Shown: positions 49,442 to 58,166 of the stretch, one piece after another
Position numbering within the stretch: position 1 is the stretch's first letter
How the letters are laid out: every line of letters starts with the position of its first letter
Source: Myxococcales bacterium
Lineage (GTDB): Bacteria; Myxococcota_A; Polyangia; Haliangiales; Haliangiaceae
DNA length: 64,000 bases
Direction of reading: 5' to 3'
Assembly: GCA_028287115.1 (NCBI GenBank)
Contig: JAQBQF010000020.1
Coordinates: forward strand, 32,321-96,320
Notes under the pieces: model-generated
Seen by the model: the letters and a program-made list of their open reading frames with translations, nothing else
Database searches by the model: none
What the model was told of the DNA's origin: nothing
Translations under genes and position numbers: made by a program

Positions 49442-51307
49442 ATGGGCCTGTTTAGCTGGCTGAGGGGAAATGGCAGTCCTGCGGCAAAAGACAGCTCGGG
49501 GCCCGCAACAAAGGCGAGCTCGGATCCTGCGACGGATCGAACCACGAAGTGGATCCGCGAGCAGATCGCGGATCGCGCAAAGACCGGGGATGCGATCGCA
49601 CTTGCAGAAGCGGCTGCCACGCTGAGCGGTCATGGCTCCATGGTGTTCGGCATGGTGATCCCGGCGAGCTTGCCCAATCCCGAGCAGCTCCGCGACGCCG
49701 CACTCGAGGCGCTGCGCGCGCAGATCCCGAAGCTCGCAGATCGCGACTGCGAGCCGGTGTTCGCGGTGGTCGCGCGCGCATCGTTGCCGGTCGACATCAC
49801 CGCACGGCGCGCCAAGCTCGCCGGTGCCCGCGAGGTCGAGCTCGCGAAGATGACGACCTGGCTCCGCGAGCAGATCCAGAGCCGGATCCGCTTGGGGAGC
49901 GTGAACGAGCTCGTCGATGCGGCCGCTGCGCTGTCCGTTGGGGGGCATCACCAGATGGTGTTCGGCATGGCGATCCCGGCGGATCTACGCCAACGCGAGC
50001 AGCTTCGCGATGAGTGCATTGTCGCCGTGCGCGAGCGCATCCCGACCATGTCGGACGCGCAGTGCAAGTACGTGTACGACGTCGTTCGTCGCGCCAACTT
50101 GCCGATCGACATCGCGGACCGGCATGCCGAGCTTGCTGCCAAGCGGCAGGACGAGCGCGCACGCAAGCTCGTCCGCGCCAGCGGAACCGAGCCGCAGAAT
50201 CCCGAGCTCGAGCGTGCGATCGCGGCGAACCTCGAGAACGACGCCAACTACCTCGTGTTGGCGGACTGGCTGCAAACGCAAGGACATCCGCGCGGCGCGC
50301 TGATCGCGCTCCAGCTCCGCGCCGAGTCCGACCGGTCGCTGCACGCCGCGGCCGTTGCACATCTTGCCGAGCACGCCGACGCCTTACTCGGTCCGCTCGA
50401 GCCGCACACGAAGGTCCACGACGACAGCGATCGCGATGCATTCGCATGGCGCCGCGGCTTCATTCATGGGGCGTACCTGTCTTACGACGCGAACCTGGGA
50501 GTGGAGAACGAGGCGAGTCTCGCGGAGATCCTCGAGCTGCTGCTCGCGCATCCATCGGGCCGCTACCTCGGCGAGCTCGCGTTCGGCATCAACGGAGATG
50601 TCAACGAAAACACCCTGGATGATCTGACCGCGATCTTCGCAGCTCGCGCGCCGGCGAGTCTCCGCGCGCTACACCTCGGCGACTTCGTTTACCAGGAGGA
50701 GACCGAGATGTCTTGGTACCAGGTCGGCGATCTCGCCCGGCTGTGGGCTGCCGTGCCGAGGCTGCGGCGATTGATCGTGCAGGGCGGATCGTTCCAGCTC
50801 GGTTCGATCGAGCTTCCCGAGCTCGAGCATGCTGAATTCCGCACCGGCGGGCTCTCGATCGAGAGCGCACGCGCGATCGCGAACGCGCGGTGGCCGAAGC
50901 TCCGCTTCCTCGACGTCTGGTATGGCGATCCGAACTACGGAGGAGATACGACAGTCGCCCATGTGCTGCCGCTGCTCGCCCGGCGCGACTTGCCCGCGCT
51001 GACTCACCTCGGCCTCAAGAATGCGGCGCACACCGACGCGATCTGTGGCGAGCTCGCCCGAGCGCCGTTGGCGGCGCAGCTCGAGGACCTCGATCTGTCG
51101 ATGGGCACGATGTCGGACCAAGGCGCCGAGCGTCTGGTGAGCGCGGCATCTGCGTTATCGCGCCTCGTGAAGCTCGATGTCTCGAGTAACTACCTCAGCG
51201 CGACGGCGATCGCGGGATTGCGTCAGGCGTTTCGCAACGTCCTTGCGAACGACCAAAATGACGCCGGCGATGACGACGGCGAGCGTCACCCCACCGTCGG
51301 CGAATGA
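49442..51307 (+). CDS. TIGR02996/leucine-rich-repeat protein with duplicated N-terminal module
   Basis: A 621-residue product from ATG 49442. Residues about 36-125 and 135-225 are two copies of one module: TKWIREQIADR and TTWLREQIQSR start them; SMVFGMVIPASL and QMVFGMAIPADL match; SLPVDITARRAKLA and NLPIDIADRHAELA end them. A TIGR02996-type segment follows (ANYLVLADWLQTQGHPRGALI, about 260-283), as in myxobacterial repeat-companion proteins. Leucine-rich repeats fill the rest (LRALHLGDF, LTHLGLKNA, LVKLDVSSNYLS). Interaction or scaffold role likely; the partner is unknown. Confidence 0.82.
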   Translation: MGLFSWLRGNGSPAAKDSSGPATKASSDPATDRTTKWIREQIADRAKTGDAIALAEAAATLSGHGSMVFGMVIPASLPNPEQLRDAALEALRAQIPKLADRDCEPVFAVVARASLPVDITARRAKLAGAREVELAKMTTWLREQIQSRIRLGSVNELVDAAAALSVGGHHQMVFGMAIPADLRQREQLRDECIVAVRERIPTMSDAQCKYVYDVVRRANLPIDIADRHAELAAKRQDERARKLVRASGTEPQNPELERAIAANLENDANYLVLADWLQTQGHPRGALIALQLRAESDRSLHAAAVAHLAEHADALLGPLEPHTKVHDDSDRDAFAWRRGFIHGAYLSYDANLGVENEASLAEILELLLAHPSGRYLGELAFGINGDVNENTLDDLTAIFAARAPASLRALHLGDFVYQEETEMSWYQVGDLARLWAAVPRLRRLIVQGGSFQLGSIELPELEHAEFRTGGLSIESARAIANARWPKLRFLDVWYGDPNYGGDTTVAHVLPLLARRDLPALTHLGLKNAAHTDAICGELARAPLAAQLEDLDLSMGTMSDQGAERLVSAASALSRLVKLDVSSNYLSATAIAGLRQAFRNVLANDQNDAGDDDGERHPTVGE

Positions 51308-52120
51308 TTAGCGGGCCGGCGGTTCGACCGCTTTGACCTGAAACACCGAGCGATCGTCGAGCCGCAGCGCGGTGAGCGACTTACCCCACACGCAGCCGGT
51401 ATCGACCGCAGCGTGGTGCGGCCCGAGATCGAGCCCGAGCGCGGCCCAATGACCGAACACGACGGTATGCGTCGTCCACGCGGGGTTCGGAAACCGGAAC
51501 CACGGCACGCAACCGGGAGGCGCCTGTGACGGCGATCCGTCGAAGTCGGGCTCGACCCGGCCATCGGGTTTCAGCGTGCGAGCGCGCACGAGGTACGCGA
51601 GGATCGAGCGCCAGCGATCACTGCCTCCGAGCCGATCGTCCCAGCGCGGTGGCTTGCCGTGGAGCTGGGCGAGGAACGCGCGCCAGCTCGGACCGCGCAG
51701 CTCGCGCTCGATCTCGGCGCCTCGTGCCTTCGCATCTTCGATCGTCCATTTCGGATGCAGGCCGGCGTGCACGAGGGCGTGCGTCGCGTCGGCGTGAAAC
51801 ATCGGCCGATTGCGCAGCCAGTCGATGATGCCGTCGCAATCGGGAGCCGAGAGCACGTCGTCGATCGTGTCGCGCGGCTTGGGGCCCTCCGCGCCGGCGG
51901 CGCGCGCGAGCAGATGCAGATCGTGATTGCCGAGCACGCACGTGACGACCGGCCCGAGATCGATCGCCCAGCGCAGCACGTCGAGCGAGCGCGGCCCGCG
52001 ATTGACGAGATCACCGACGAGCCACAGCTGATCGCGATGACGCGAGAAGTCGATCAGCGCGAGCAAACGATCGAGGCTCGCCTTGCAGCCCTGGATATCG
52101 CCGATCGCGTAACGAGCCAC
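51308..52120 (-). CDS. apaH: symmetrical bis(5'-nucleosyl)-tetraphosphatase
   Basis: A 270-residue calcineurin-type phosphatase that hydrolyses Ap4A. Motifs in order: RYAIGDIQGC (metal Asp, His absent as in the family), LVGDLVNRGPRSLDV, and LGNHDLHLL. It also has VFGHWAALG and DTGCVWGKSLTALRL, typical of ApaH. The GTG start is preceded by AAAGGA, and a TATAGT hexamer lies 15 bases upstream on the minus strand. It shares its end with the TIGR02996 gene on the opposite strand. Confidence 0.95.
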   Translation of the reverse strand: MARYAIGDIQGCKASLDRLLALIDFSRHRDQLWLVGDLVNRGPRSLDVLRWAIDLGPVVTCVLGNHDLHLLARAAGAEGPKPRDTIDDVLSAPDCDGIIDWLRNRPMFHADATHALVHAGLHPKWTIEDAKARGAEIERELRGPSWRAFLAQLHGKPPRWDDRLGGSDRWRSILAYLVRARTLKPDGRVEPDFDGSPSQAPPGCVPWFRFPNPAWTTHTVVFGHWAALGLDLGPHHAAVDTGCVWGKSLTALRLDDRSVFQVKAVEPPAR

Positions 52121-52186
52121 GAGTCCTTTGTACTATACGCCGCCGCCTAACGCCCACCTCGTCGGGTGAGGGATGGCTCGCGACCT

Positions 52187-53905
52187 TCACACTTCGATGC
52201 GCGCGGTCACGAAGCCGGCGCGGCATGAACCGACTCTGAGCTCGAGCACCCCGGGCCCGCGGACGAGGTAGGTCGCCCAGGCCGCGTTCGTCGTGCCGCG
52301 CGTTCCGGGATACGCGGGGAGGTTCGCCCCGGTGTGCAACCCGTGACCCCAGCCGTCGAGGTGACCGAGGACCTGATGGGTGGATCCCGGATCGACGAGC
52401 TCGCCGCGCGCGACGGTGCAGGTCGCATAGACGGGTTCGTTGAAGTCGAGCTTCTTCGCCGATGGAATACCGTAGCTCCCGAGATAGCCGTCGTTCTCGA
52501 CGCGGACCTCGACACGCGTGAGCGCACCGGGCAGCACGTGGCGATCGACTCGGGCGATCCGCAACCGTGGTGCGAGTGAAGCGACGCGCAGGAACACGTG
52601 AGCTTGCGTCGTGCACAGGCGATCGAGCTCGTGCAGCGTCGGATTCCAGATCCCGACGCGTGGGTCGACGCCGCCGATCTCGACCGGGCCGAGCTGCGGG
52701 TGCAGGAACGGTCGCCATTTCGGAAACGAGCGGCCTTCGTTCTCGTCGCGATCCCACCACGCGAGCTTCACGAGATCCGCGCGCGAAAACTTCTGGTAGT
52801 AGTCGACGAACTTCTTCGGGCGCTCGATGCCGAGTCGCTTGAACAGATCCCACAGCTCGATCACGTAGCCGAAGGCGCCGCGCTGGTTGTACGCGTAGTC
52901 GCTGAGGTCGCCGCGCAACGGCTTGTCGGGCTCGTAGAGAAACTCGTCGTGACCGGAGACCGTTGGATAGCCGGTGTGCTCGGTCATCCAAGCTTCGAGC
53001 TGCCGGAATAGCGCGAGGTCCTCTTGATCCATCTTCGAGTCGGGTGCGTGACCTAGCGGGCGGATCAGCACGCCGCCGAACGTGTGGTAGTCGCACCACG
53101 CGAAGATTTCGGGATGCTTCGTCGCGAACTCGACGATGCCTCGTGCTTCGGGCTCGCTCGCGGGAAACGGGCCGGCGCCGACCTGCTCGTGCGTGGGCGC
53201 CCACGACCACGGGAAGTTGCGGTTGAGATCGATCGGATTGTCGCCGAGGAAAAACGGCGAAGGAATCCGCTTGCCGTCGAAGTGCTCGATCATGCCTTCT
53301 GGATAGAGCTTGTAGAACGGGCCTTCGTCTTCGAGCGTGCGTTCGACGAGCAGGCCGGGAAACTCGCGGGCTTCGACGAGCTCGCCACCGGGATCCGGCA
53401 CGCGCATCGCGAAGGCCTGGCCATCGCCGTCGATGTCGCCCGGAATCCAGCGAGGTTGACCGCGTTCGACGCGGGCGTCGCGCGGGACGGACCTGACGCT
53501 GCGGCCGGTGCGGAGCACGTGCTCGGCGCCATCCGGCGAGACCCGAGGCACGATGTAGAACAAGATCTCGCGCAGCCGCTCGATGACGGGCTTGGCAAGA
53601 TCGAGCGAGTCCGGCGCGAGGTGCAATCTCAGCGCGTCCTCCGCGATCGCGAGCGCGACGCTCGATCCGGCGAGCTCCGCCGCGTGCACGTTACCGTCCG
53701 CCCACACGGCGGGCCGGATCCGATCCGGCTCGGGACCGACCGTCACGAGCCAGACGTCGCGGCCTTCCGGGGTTCGCGCGATCGAGGACACGCGAACCAG
53801 CGCCGGGTACTCGGTCTTCCAGGCCTCGAGCTGCGCCGTCAGGCGTTCGTGATCGAGGTAGGCGTGCCGAAACCCGAGTGACAGATCCGCCAATGAACGC
53901 GCCAT
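52187..53905 (-). CDS. M14-family zinc carboxypeptidase
   Basis: A 572-residue product without a signal peptide. The zinc ligands are His74 and Glu77 in GNVHAAELAG, with the third His in CDYHTFGG. Arg/Asn substrate-site residues are in DLNRNFPW and the catalytic Glu in YVIELWDLF. The C-terminal 170 residues are strand-rich and may be an accessory domain. Cytosolic location is likely given the absence of a signal, unusual for M14. Substrate may be a peptide or peptidoglycan fragment. Confidence 0.85.
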   Translation of the reverse strand: MARSLADLSLGFRHAYLDHERLTAQLEAWKTEYPALVRVSSIARTPEGRDVWLVTVGPEPDRIRPAVWADGNVHAAELAGSSVALAIAEDALRLHLAPDSLDLAKPVIERLREILFYIVPRVSPDGAEHVLRTGRSVRSVPRDARVERGQPRWIPGDIDGDGQAFAMRVPDPGGELVEAREFPGLLVERTLEDEGPFYKLYPEGMIEHFDGKRIPSPFFLGDNPIDLNRNFPWSWAPTHEQVGAGPFPASEPEARGIVEFATKHPEIFAWCDYHTFGGVLIRPLGHAPDSKMDQEDLALFRQLEAWMTEHTGYPTVSGHDEFLYEPDKPLRGDLSDYAYNQRGAFGYVIELWDLFKRLGIERPKKFVDYYQKFSRADLVKLAWWDRDENEGRSFPKWRPFLHPQLGPVEIGGVDPRVGIWNPTLHELDRLCTTQAHVFLRVASLAPRLRIARVDRHVLPGALTRVEVRVENDGYLGSYGIPSAKKLDFNEPVYATCTVARGELVDPGSTHQVLGHLDGWGHGLHTGANLPAYPGTRGTTNAAWATYLVRGPGVLELRVGSCRAGFVTARIEV

Positions 53906-53996
53906 CCTGACGAAACCTACACCGGGATTTGCCGCGAAAGGAACAACGGTCCCGGCAACCTACGGCGGCTCACGGTGTCGTGAACAAGAACGCGGT

Positions 53997-54024
53997 TTGA
54001 GACGTCTCTAAGACAACTCATACT
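53997..54024 (+). promoter_or_regulatory. possible promoter with palindrome before a small membrane-protein gene
   Basis: TTGAGA (53997-54002) and CATACT (54019-54024) are 16 bp apart. The perfect palindrome GAGACGTCTC (53999-54008) overlaps the first. The second hexamer ends 6 bp before ATG 54031, so transcripts would be nearly leaderless. It is pattern reading only. Confidence 0.3.
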
Positions 54025-54030
54025 TGGACC

Positions 54031-54246
54031 ATGCCGATGCTGACCTTTGACTCGATTCCTCAAGCGCGCGTGGTCCGCCACGGCGGTCAACATTTCACGC
54101 CGCCGCCGCGTGCGGCCGAGCCGAGTCAGCTCGGCGAGCAGCTCCGCACCGTCGCGGCGTATGCGATCGGGCTGTGGCCGCTGACCGGCATCGTGCTGCT
54201 CGCGATCGGCCTGCTCTGGATGGCCGGCATGACCGGCGCGCCATAG
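54031..54246 (+). CDS. small membrane protein, 71 residues
   Basis: ATG 54031 opens a 71-residue protein with a soluble N-terminal 40 residues (LTFDSIPQARVVRHGG then PPPRAAEPSQLGEQL) and one C-terminal membrane helix (YAIGLWPLTGIVLLAIGLLWMAG). It has no signal peptide, so it is a tail-anchored or single-pass protein with the basic part inside. No family is recognised. It lies alone between convergent-type neighbours, with a palindrome-containing upstream region. Confidence 0.6.
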   Translation: MPMLTFDSIPQARVVRHGGQHFTPPPRAAEPSQLGEQLRTVAAYAIGLWPLTGIVLLAIGLLWMAGMTGAP

Positions 54247-54306
54247 CCATCCTCCGCTATTCGCTTCGAGGCCCCACCCGCAATGCGCTTAGCTCGCTCG
54301 CGAGGA

Positions 54307-55197
54307 TCACTCGCCGTCGAGCGGCATCGCGCGGAGCGTGTTCGGGAGATCGAGCAGGCTGCCGGTCGGTGAGCCGACGAGCATCGCGGGGCTCATGTTC
54401 GTCAGGCCCCAGGGTTCGATCGTTCCGGCGGTGACGGCAAATGCACCACCATCGATCCGGCCGACGACGCCGAAGCCCGAGCGCATCGGGACGCGCGCGG
54501 TCTCGATCACGAGATCGGGGAGGTGGCTGACGTCGATCTCGACGAGGCCGCGCTCGCACGTCAGCACGAGCCGGTACTGCAGCACGCGCCGCTCGACGAG
54601 CAGGATGTTGCCCATCTCCGACTTGAACACCTCGGTCCAGCCGTCGGTCGGTTCGCCGTGTTGATGCAGCGTCTGGAACTCGAGGTGGAACAGGCGCGGC
54701 TCGTCGATCTTGCGCGCGAGCACGCCGTTGGCCGTGATCACGCAGTCGAGGAAGCCCATCGAATGGAGATCGATCACGGTCGACAGGTGATCGACGGTCC
54801 ACCACGAACCGGGGACGTGTGGGTTGCAGCCGAGGAACACATTCTTTGCGGAGCTGCCCTTCAGCCATTCGCTGAGGGCGCACGCGACCTCGGGTGCCGA
54901 GCCCGTGTCACCGAGGCGCCGATCGCCATTCCACAGCACGCTGTCGCCCGGGAGGCGGTGCACGGCATCGAAGTGGAAGTAGCGGCCTTCCCAGGGTGCG
55001 ACGAGGGAGAGCTTGTCGCCGACGCGAATGTTTGCGACGGCATCGAGATCCTCGGGGACGGCGATATACGTCTCGCCGCGGGGATCGAGCGCGACGAACA
55101 GCAGGCCTCGCGGGGTCAGGCCCTGCTTGCGGAGCTCTTTCAGCCCGAGGATGACCGCGGCCGGATCACGGTAGTGATAGACGCGCGTTGCAAACAT
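54307..55197 (-). CDS. hypothetical protein, 296 residues
   Basis: An intact 296-residue frame starting MFATRVYHYRDPAAVILGLKE. It looks like a soluble alpha/beta protein, with LFVALDPRGETYIAV, LGCNPHVPGSWW and IDLHSMGFLDC among its more distinctive segments. I recognise no family or catalytic motif. It follows the mgtE stop region in the opposite direction by transcription order (mgtE lies downstream on the map but upstream in reading), with 22 bp between them, so both may be one operon. Confidence 0.6.
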   Translation of the reverse strand: MFATRVYHYRDPAAVILGLKELRKQGLTPRGLLFVALDPRGETYIAVPEDLDAVANIRVGDKLSLVAPWEGRYFHFDAVHRLPGDSVLWNGDRRLGDTGSAPEVACALSEWLKGSSAKNVFLGCNPHVPGSWWTVDHLSTVIDLHSMGFLDCVITANGVLARKIDEPRLFHLEFQTLHQHGEPTDGWTEVFKSEMGNILLVERRVLQYRLVLTCERGLVEIDVSHLPDLVIETARVPMRSGFGVVGRIDGGAFAVTAGTIEPWGLTNMSPAMLVGSPTGSLLDLPNTLRAMPLDGE

Positions 55198-55219
55198 CGC
55201 AGCGACGGTAACACACGGG

Positions 55220-56767
55220 CTACAGGAGCACGCCAGACAAGATGATGTGGGCGATCGTGAAGTAGATGACGATGCCGCTGACGTCGACGAGCGTCGCGAC
55301 GAGCGGTGCCGACGCGCTCGCAGGATCGGCGCCGAGCCGCCGCAAGAGGAACGGCAGCATCGATCCCATGAGCGTTCCCCACAGCACGCAACCGATCAGG
55401 CTGCCCGCGACGGTGAGGCCGATCAGCGCGTAGTGCTCGCCGCCGTGGATGTGGTGATACGCGCCGGCATAGCCCCAGATCATCACGCGCAAGGACGCGA
55501 CGACGCCGAGGATCAAGCCGAGCACGATCCCGATCGCGATCTCGCGGCGGAATACGAGCCACCAGTCCGATCCGCGCACTTCGCCTAGGGCCATCGCGCG
55601 GATCACGAGTGTCGAGGCTTGCGAGCCCGAGTTGCCGCCGCTCGAGATGATGAGCGGCAGGAACAGCGCGAGGATCGTCACCTCGTCGAGCGCGTGCTGG
55701 AAGAAGCCGAGGGCGGTCGCCGTCAGCATCTCGCCGATCAGGAGGATCGTCAGCCAGCGCGCCCGCTTCTTGATCATCTGCCGGCGGGTCGATTGCAGGT
55801 AGGGCAGGTCGAGAGCTTCGAGACCACCGAACTTCTGGATATCTTCGGTCGCCTCTTCCTGGACGACGTCGACGATATCGTCGACGGTGACGATACCTTT
55901 CATCCTGCCATCTTTATCGACGACCGGGATGACGTTGAGATCGTGCTCGGCGAACACGCGCGACACGGTCTCCTGATCCATCTCATCCGAGACGCGGACG
56001 ACGTCGGTCTCCATGATCTCGGCGACGATCTTTTTCGGATCGGCGGCGAACAGATCGCGGAACGACACGACCCCGAGCAAGCGCTGCTCGGGATCGACGA
56101 CGTAGGCGACGTAGATCGTCTCGAGCTTCGCGCGCGCTTGGCGGCGCAAATAGCTGAGTGCCTCGTCCGCGGTCATCTGCGGGCGCAGGCGTGCGAAGCG
56201 CGTCGACATCAGGCCGCCGGCCTCGTCTTCGGCGTAGGCGAGGAGCGCGAGCACTTCCTTGCGGGTCGGCTCGTCGAGGAGCGCCAGCAGGCTCGGGCGG
56301 TTTGCTTCTCCGGCTTCTTGGATCACGTCGGCGGCGTCGTCGGGCTCGAGGAGGCGCATCCATTGGCGGCGCTGGCCGGGTCGGAAGTGCAGCAGCAGCG
56401 CCGCTTGATCCGCCGGCGATAACGAGATGAAGAATTCCTCGGCTTCTTCGCGAGGCAGGACGCGGAGGCCGTCGCTCCGCTCTTCGAGATCGAGGAGCGG
56501 CCACGCGTCGCGGAGCTCGTCGGCCGAGAGGACTTCATCTTCTTCCGCCTGTGCTGCCGTGCCGGCCGCGCCGGCGGGGAGCGGGATCGGCCCGGTCGGC
56601 GGGATGTCGATCAGCTCGACGACTTCGGAGTCATCGCCGCGACTCTCGGCGACGGCACGGATCTCGGCGACGACCTGGCTCGCCTCCTCGGGAGGCAGCG
56701 TCGAGACTTCACCCGTGAGCTCGCCGCCGGAGATCGGCTCGGGCACGCTGTCGTCGGGCGGAGGCAC
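55220..56767 (-). CDS. mgtE: magnesium transporter MgtE
   Basis: A product of about 515 residues from GTG 56767; a TTG lies two codons earlier. An acidic/Pro-rich N-terminal region (about 1-85) is longer than usual. It is followed by the MgtE N domain (SLSPADQAALLLHF ... EPDDAADVIQEA), a CBS pair (MTADEALSYLRRQA, VVRVSDEMDQETV, DKDGRMKGIVTVDD) and five membrane helices, with SSGGNSGSQASTLVIRA characteristic of the pore. It imports Mg2+ and closes at high internal Mg2+. It begins 52 bp after the sirtuin stop. Confidence 0.93.
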   Translation of the reverse strand: MPPPDDSVPEPISGGELTGEVSTLPPEEASQVVAEIRAVAESRGDDSEVVELIDIPPTGPIPLPAGAAGTAAQAEEDEVLSADELRDAWPLLDLEERSDGLRVLPREEAEEFFISLSPADQAALLLHFRPGQRRQWMRLLEPDDAADVIQEAGEANRPSLLALLDEPTRKEVLALLAYAEDEAGGLMSTRFARLRPQMTADEALSYLRRQARAKLETIYVAYVVDPEQRLLGVVSFRDLFAADPKKIVAEIMETDVVRVSDEMDQETVSRVFAEHDLNVIPVVDKDGRMKGIVTVDDIVDVVQEEATEDIQKFGGLEALDLPYLQSTRRQMIKKRARWLTILLIGEMLTATALGFFQHALDEVTILALFLPLIISSGGNSGSQASTLVIRAMALGEVRGSDWWLVFRREIAIGIVLGLILGVVASLRVMIWGYAGAYHHIHGGEHYALIGLTVAGSLIGCVLWGTLMGSMLPFLLRRLGADPASASAPLVATLVDVSGIVIYFTIAHIILSGVLL

Positions 56768-56819
56768 GAGCAAACCCTGCCCAATCGGATCGCAGGTGTC
56801 CAGCCTCTCAGGACGCGAA

Positions 56820-57635
56820 CTAGGTGTGAATGATCGCGTCGACAAGTCGAGGCAAGTTGGTCGCAGCAGTTCCTCGGATTGCGCCTCCGGAGGTCTCGGC
56901 GATCTCGCCGAAGGGATTCGGCTCGATGTTGATGTCCACGATCGTGGCACCGGCGCGCGCTGCGAGCGTGACGACTTGCCACGGCAGGTTCGTCTGGGCC
57001 GAGGTCCCGATCACGACGAGCAGCGCGGACGCGGAGGCGATGCGCCTCGCGGTATCGAGAAAGAAGCGTGGCTCGTCGTAGGACTCGTCGAACCACAGCA
57101 CGTGCGGGCGGGCCATGCCGCCGCAGCGCGGGCAACGGAGCAGCGCGCGGTGGGCTTCGCCGGCGGCCTCACCTCGGGCGAGAGCGGGGATCGCTTCCGG
57201 GATCGGCCACCGATCGAGCACGCAATCATTCGCGCACCGCATGTAGTCGATGTCGCCGTGGATCGGGAACGTCCGCGCGATCGGACTGCCCGCGCGCCGG
57301 TGCAGGCCGTCGACGTTTTGCGTGATCAGCGCAAACCGGCCTTCGAGCTTGCGATCGAGCAGGGCGATCGCGTCGTGCGCGGCGTTCGGCTGAGCGGCGC
57401 GGCACACGCCTCGGCGATAGAGGTACCAGGCCCAGACATCCCACGGCATGCGCTCGAAGGCCTCCCAGGTCGCGAGCTCTTGCGGGTGATATTCGCGTGC
57501 GCCGATGGTCCAGTAGCCCTCCTTGCCGCGAAACGTCGGGATTCCGCTCTCGGCGGAGACCCCCGCGCCCGTGAGGACGACGACCTGGCCTTTGCGAGAC
57601 AGGGCTGCCTGGCAGGCGGCGATCACGTCGTCCAT
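56820..57635 (-). CDS. cobB: NAD-dependent protein deacetylase (sirtuin)
   Basis: A 271-residue sirtuin with LTGAGVSAESGIPTFRG (NAD binding), TQNVDGLHRRAG, the catalytic His in FPIHGDID and four zinc Cys (MRCANDC, LRCPRCGG). VIGTSAQTNLPW and DINIEPNPF complete the family. It removes acyl groups from lysines using NAD+. mgtE follows in the same direction 52 bp later. The lipoprotein gene at 57663 is divergent by 27 bp. Confidence 0.94.
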   Translation of the reverse strand: MDDVIAACQAALSRKGQVVVLTGAGVSAESGIPTFRGKEGYWTIGAREYHPQELATWEAFERMPWDVWAWYLYRRGVCRAAQPNAAHDAIALLDRKLEGRFALITQNVDGLHRRAGSPIARTFPIHGDIDYMRCANDCVLDRWPIPEAIPALARGEAAGEAHRALLRCPRCGGMARPHVLWFDESYDEPRFFLDTARRIASASALLVVIGTSAQTNLPWQVVTLAARAGATIVDINIEPNPFGEIAETSGGAIRGTAATNLPRLVDAIIHT

Positions 57636-57662
57636 CGGCTGAACCTACCGTACAATCATCGC

Positions 57663-58166
57663 ATGGCCCGCTGGCTCGTCATCGCGTGTGTGCTGGTCGC
57701 ATGCTCGCGTGCGAGCGACGAGACCGGGAGCAAGCAGCTCCAGGATCAGCCGCCGCCGAAACAGGTCGTGGTGCCTCCCGGGTTGTCGATCTCGGTCGAG
57801 GTCGATGGTGCGGCCAAGGCCGCGATCACGACGGACACGCTCGACAGGCTGAAGCCCGATTTCTCCGATGTCGATCGCCGTGCATGGCTGATTCCGACGC
57901 TCGTCGCGGATGCGTCACCGGTTGGATCGGTCGTCGAAGCGAGCACGCCGGGCGGCGTATCCGTGAAGTTCGCGCATCCGACCACCGATGGCTTCGAGCC
58001 CGTCCTGTTCCTGACACGGCGAGGCGAGGTGATCGTGTCCGCGATCGATCCGAAGGATCCGTTCCCGCGCTATCACGGGCAGGGTGGTCGGCTGCATCGC
58101 GCAGGCGACTCGATGCCGCGCGTCGCGCCGGTGACGAAGCTGTCGATCACGCACCCCAAGCCGTGA
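57663..58166 (+). CDS. lipoprotein, 167 residues
   Basis: ATG 57663 opens a lipoprotein (MARWLVIACVLVACSRASDE, Cys at about residue 14). A Gln/Pro linker follows, then a strand-rich domain (LSISVEVDGAAKAAITTDTL, SVKFAHPTTDGFEPVLFLTRRGEV). No family is recognised. It is divergent from the sirtuin gene. Its end overlaps the ATP-grasp gene tail to tail by 20 bases. The frame is open far upstream of the start but codes for Arg/Ser-rich shadow sequence. Confidence 0.7.
   Translation: MARWLVIACVLVACSRASDETGSKQLQDQPPPKQVVVPPGLSISVEVDGAAKAAITTDTLDRLKPDFSDVDRRAWLIPTLVADASPVGSVVEASTPGGVSVKFAHPTTDGFEPVLFLTRRGEVIVSAIDPKDPFPRYHGQGGRLHRAGDSMPRVAPVTKLSITHPKP

Noticed and set aside
56427..57662. Long plus-strand extension in frame with the lipoprotein at 57663
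   Set aside because: Arg/Ser-rich, lies opposite mgtE and the sirtuin; lipoprotein signal fixes the true start.
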